From: Candidatus Methylomirabilota bacterium
Lineage (GTDB): Bacteria > Methylomirabilota > Methylomirabilia > Methylomirabilales > Methylomirabilaceae
Reading direction: 5' to 3'
NCBI GenBank assembly: GCA_016200385.1
Contig: JACQEV010000187.1
Coordinates: 1 to 5,281, forward strand
Length of the DNA stretch: 5,281 bases
Below are positions 5,115-5,281 of this stretch, piece by piece. The notes beneath the pieces were generated by a model that saw only the letters and a list, made by a program, of their open reading frames with translations, was not told where the DNA came from and searched no databases. The position numbers were made by a program, and so were the translations under genes. Position 1 is the first letter of the stretch, and each line of letters starts with the position of its first letter.

Positions 5115-5179
5115 TCCTAACGTTGGTTCAACCTGCAAACCGGCTAGTCCGGTTTGTCAGGTTGAAACCGCTGTTCTGT
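5115..5179 (-). other. attC: Probable integron attC site with long stem
   Basis: GGTTCAACCTG-CAAACCGG (5125-5143) pairs with 5149-5169 in a 19-base-pair stem around a 5-base loop. The only unpaired bases in the stem are T5157 and one A in 5165-5167, both on the right arm as in the other two sites. The AAC of TCCTAAC (5115-5121) gives R' GTTAGGA on the minus strand, one base off GTTRRRY. R'' is poorer: GTTCTGT (5173-5179) gives ACAGAAC, with two mismatches to RYYYAAC. The paired bulges on one arm and the amidase start close by favour attC over a plain terminator. Confidence 0.62.
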
Positions 5180-5181
5180 TC

Positions 5182-5280
5182 CTACGGTTCCTTTCTTCTC
5201 TGCTGCAAGGACTTTGCTAATATCATTTTCCCTAGTAATTCGATTCTAGGAAGATGGAGGCTGGGTTGCATAGAAGCCGC
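5182..5280 (-). CDS. Possible C-terminal end of an upstream cassette gene
   Basis: One minus-strand frame is open from the window edge to a TAG at 5184-5182, ending ...LAKSLQQRRKEP, while the other two frames stop early. The stop lies directly before the R'' box of the attC at 5115-5179, the usual arrangement in a cassette. Only 32 residues are visible and no family is recognisable. An open frame of this length can occur by chance. Confidence 0.25.
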   Translation of the reverse strand, partial: AASMQPSLHLPRIELLGKMILAKSLQQRRKEP

Positions 5281-5281
5281 A

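Overview
The window looks like part of an integron gene-cassette array, probably chromosomal, from a GC-rich environmental bacterium. A gammaproteobacterium or related proteobacterium is my best guess from the LexA, amidase and transposase sequences, but the assignment is weak. Every cassette-like gene lies on the minus strand. Three structured sites with the attC layout (outer R boxes of the RYYYAAC / GTTRRRY type, inner L arms, extra unpaired bases always on the same arm) separate them, all in the minus orientation. No integron integrase is visible.

Read in the direction of the array (right to left): a possible gene end at the right edge (5182-5280), then an attC (5115-5179), then an amidase-signature-family hydrolase (5097-3880) that starts 24 bases after that site. 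Between the amidase and the next attC lies a short plus-strand remnant of a cupin gene (3755-3877). The second attC (3599-3654) is broken in its R' box by an IS110-family element of the IS1111 type (about 2091-3598). Next comes a secreted, coiled-coil, six-cysteine protein of unknown function (1969-1274), followed after about 260 bases by the third attC (947-1012). Last is a LexA-type SOS repressor (725-132) with its own promoter, a palindrome in the promoter spacer and a REP-like palindrome in its leader.

The insertion sequence carries sub-terminal 11-bp inverted repeats, a DEDD transposase on the plus strand, a hairpin that can hide the transposase ribosome-binding site, and a long inverted repeat (3345-3365 / 3513-3533) that I read as the outer stem of a bridge RNA overlapping the 3' end of the transposase gene. 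Short matches between loops of this RNA and the DNA flanking the element are compatible with guide sequences, but could be chance.

The most interesting points are a LexA repressor just inside or just outside a cassette array (integron integrases are often LexA-controlled), the attC-targeted IS with its probable bridge RNA, and the non-canonical candidate operator of this LexA. Bases 1-131, downstream of lexA, hold no gene, clear terminator or clear attC that I can see; 726-946 holds only the lexA leader, promoter and palindromes; 1013-1273 and 3655-3879 are discussed under findings.
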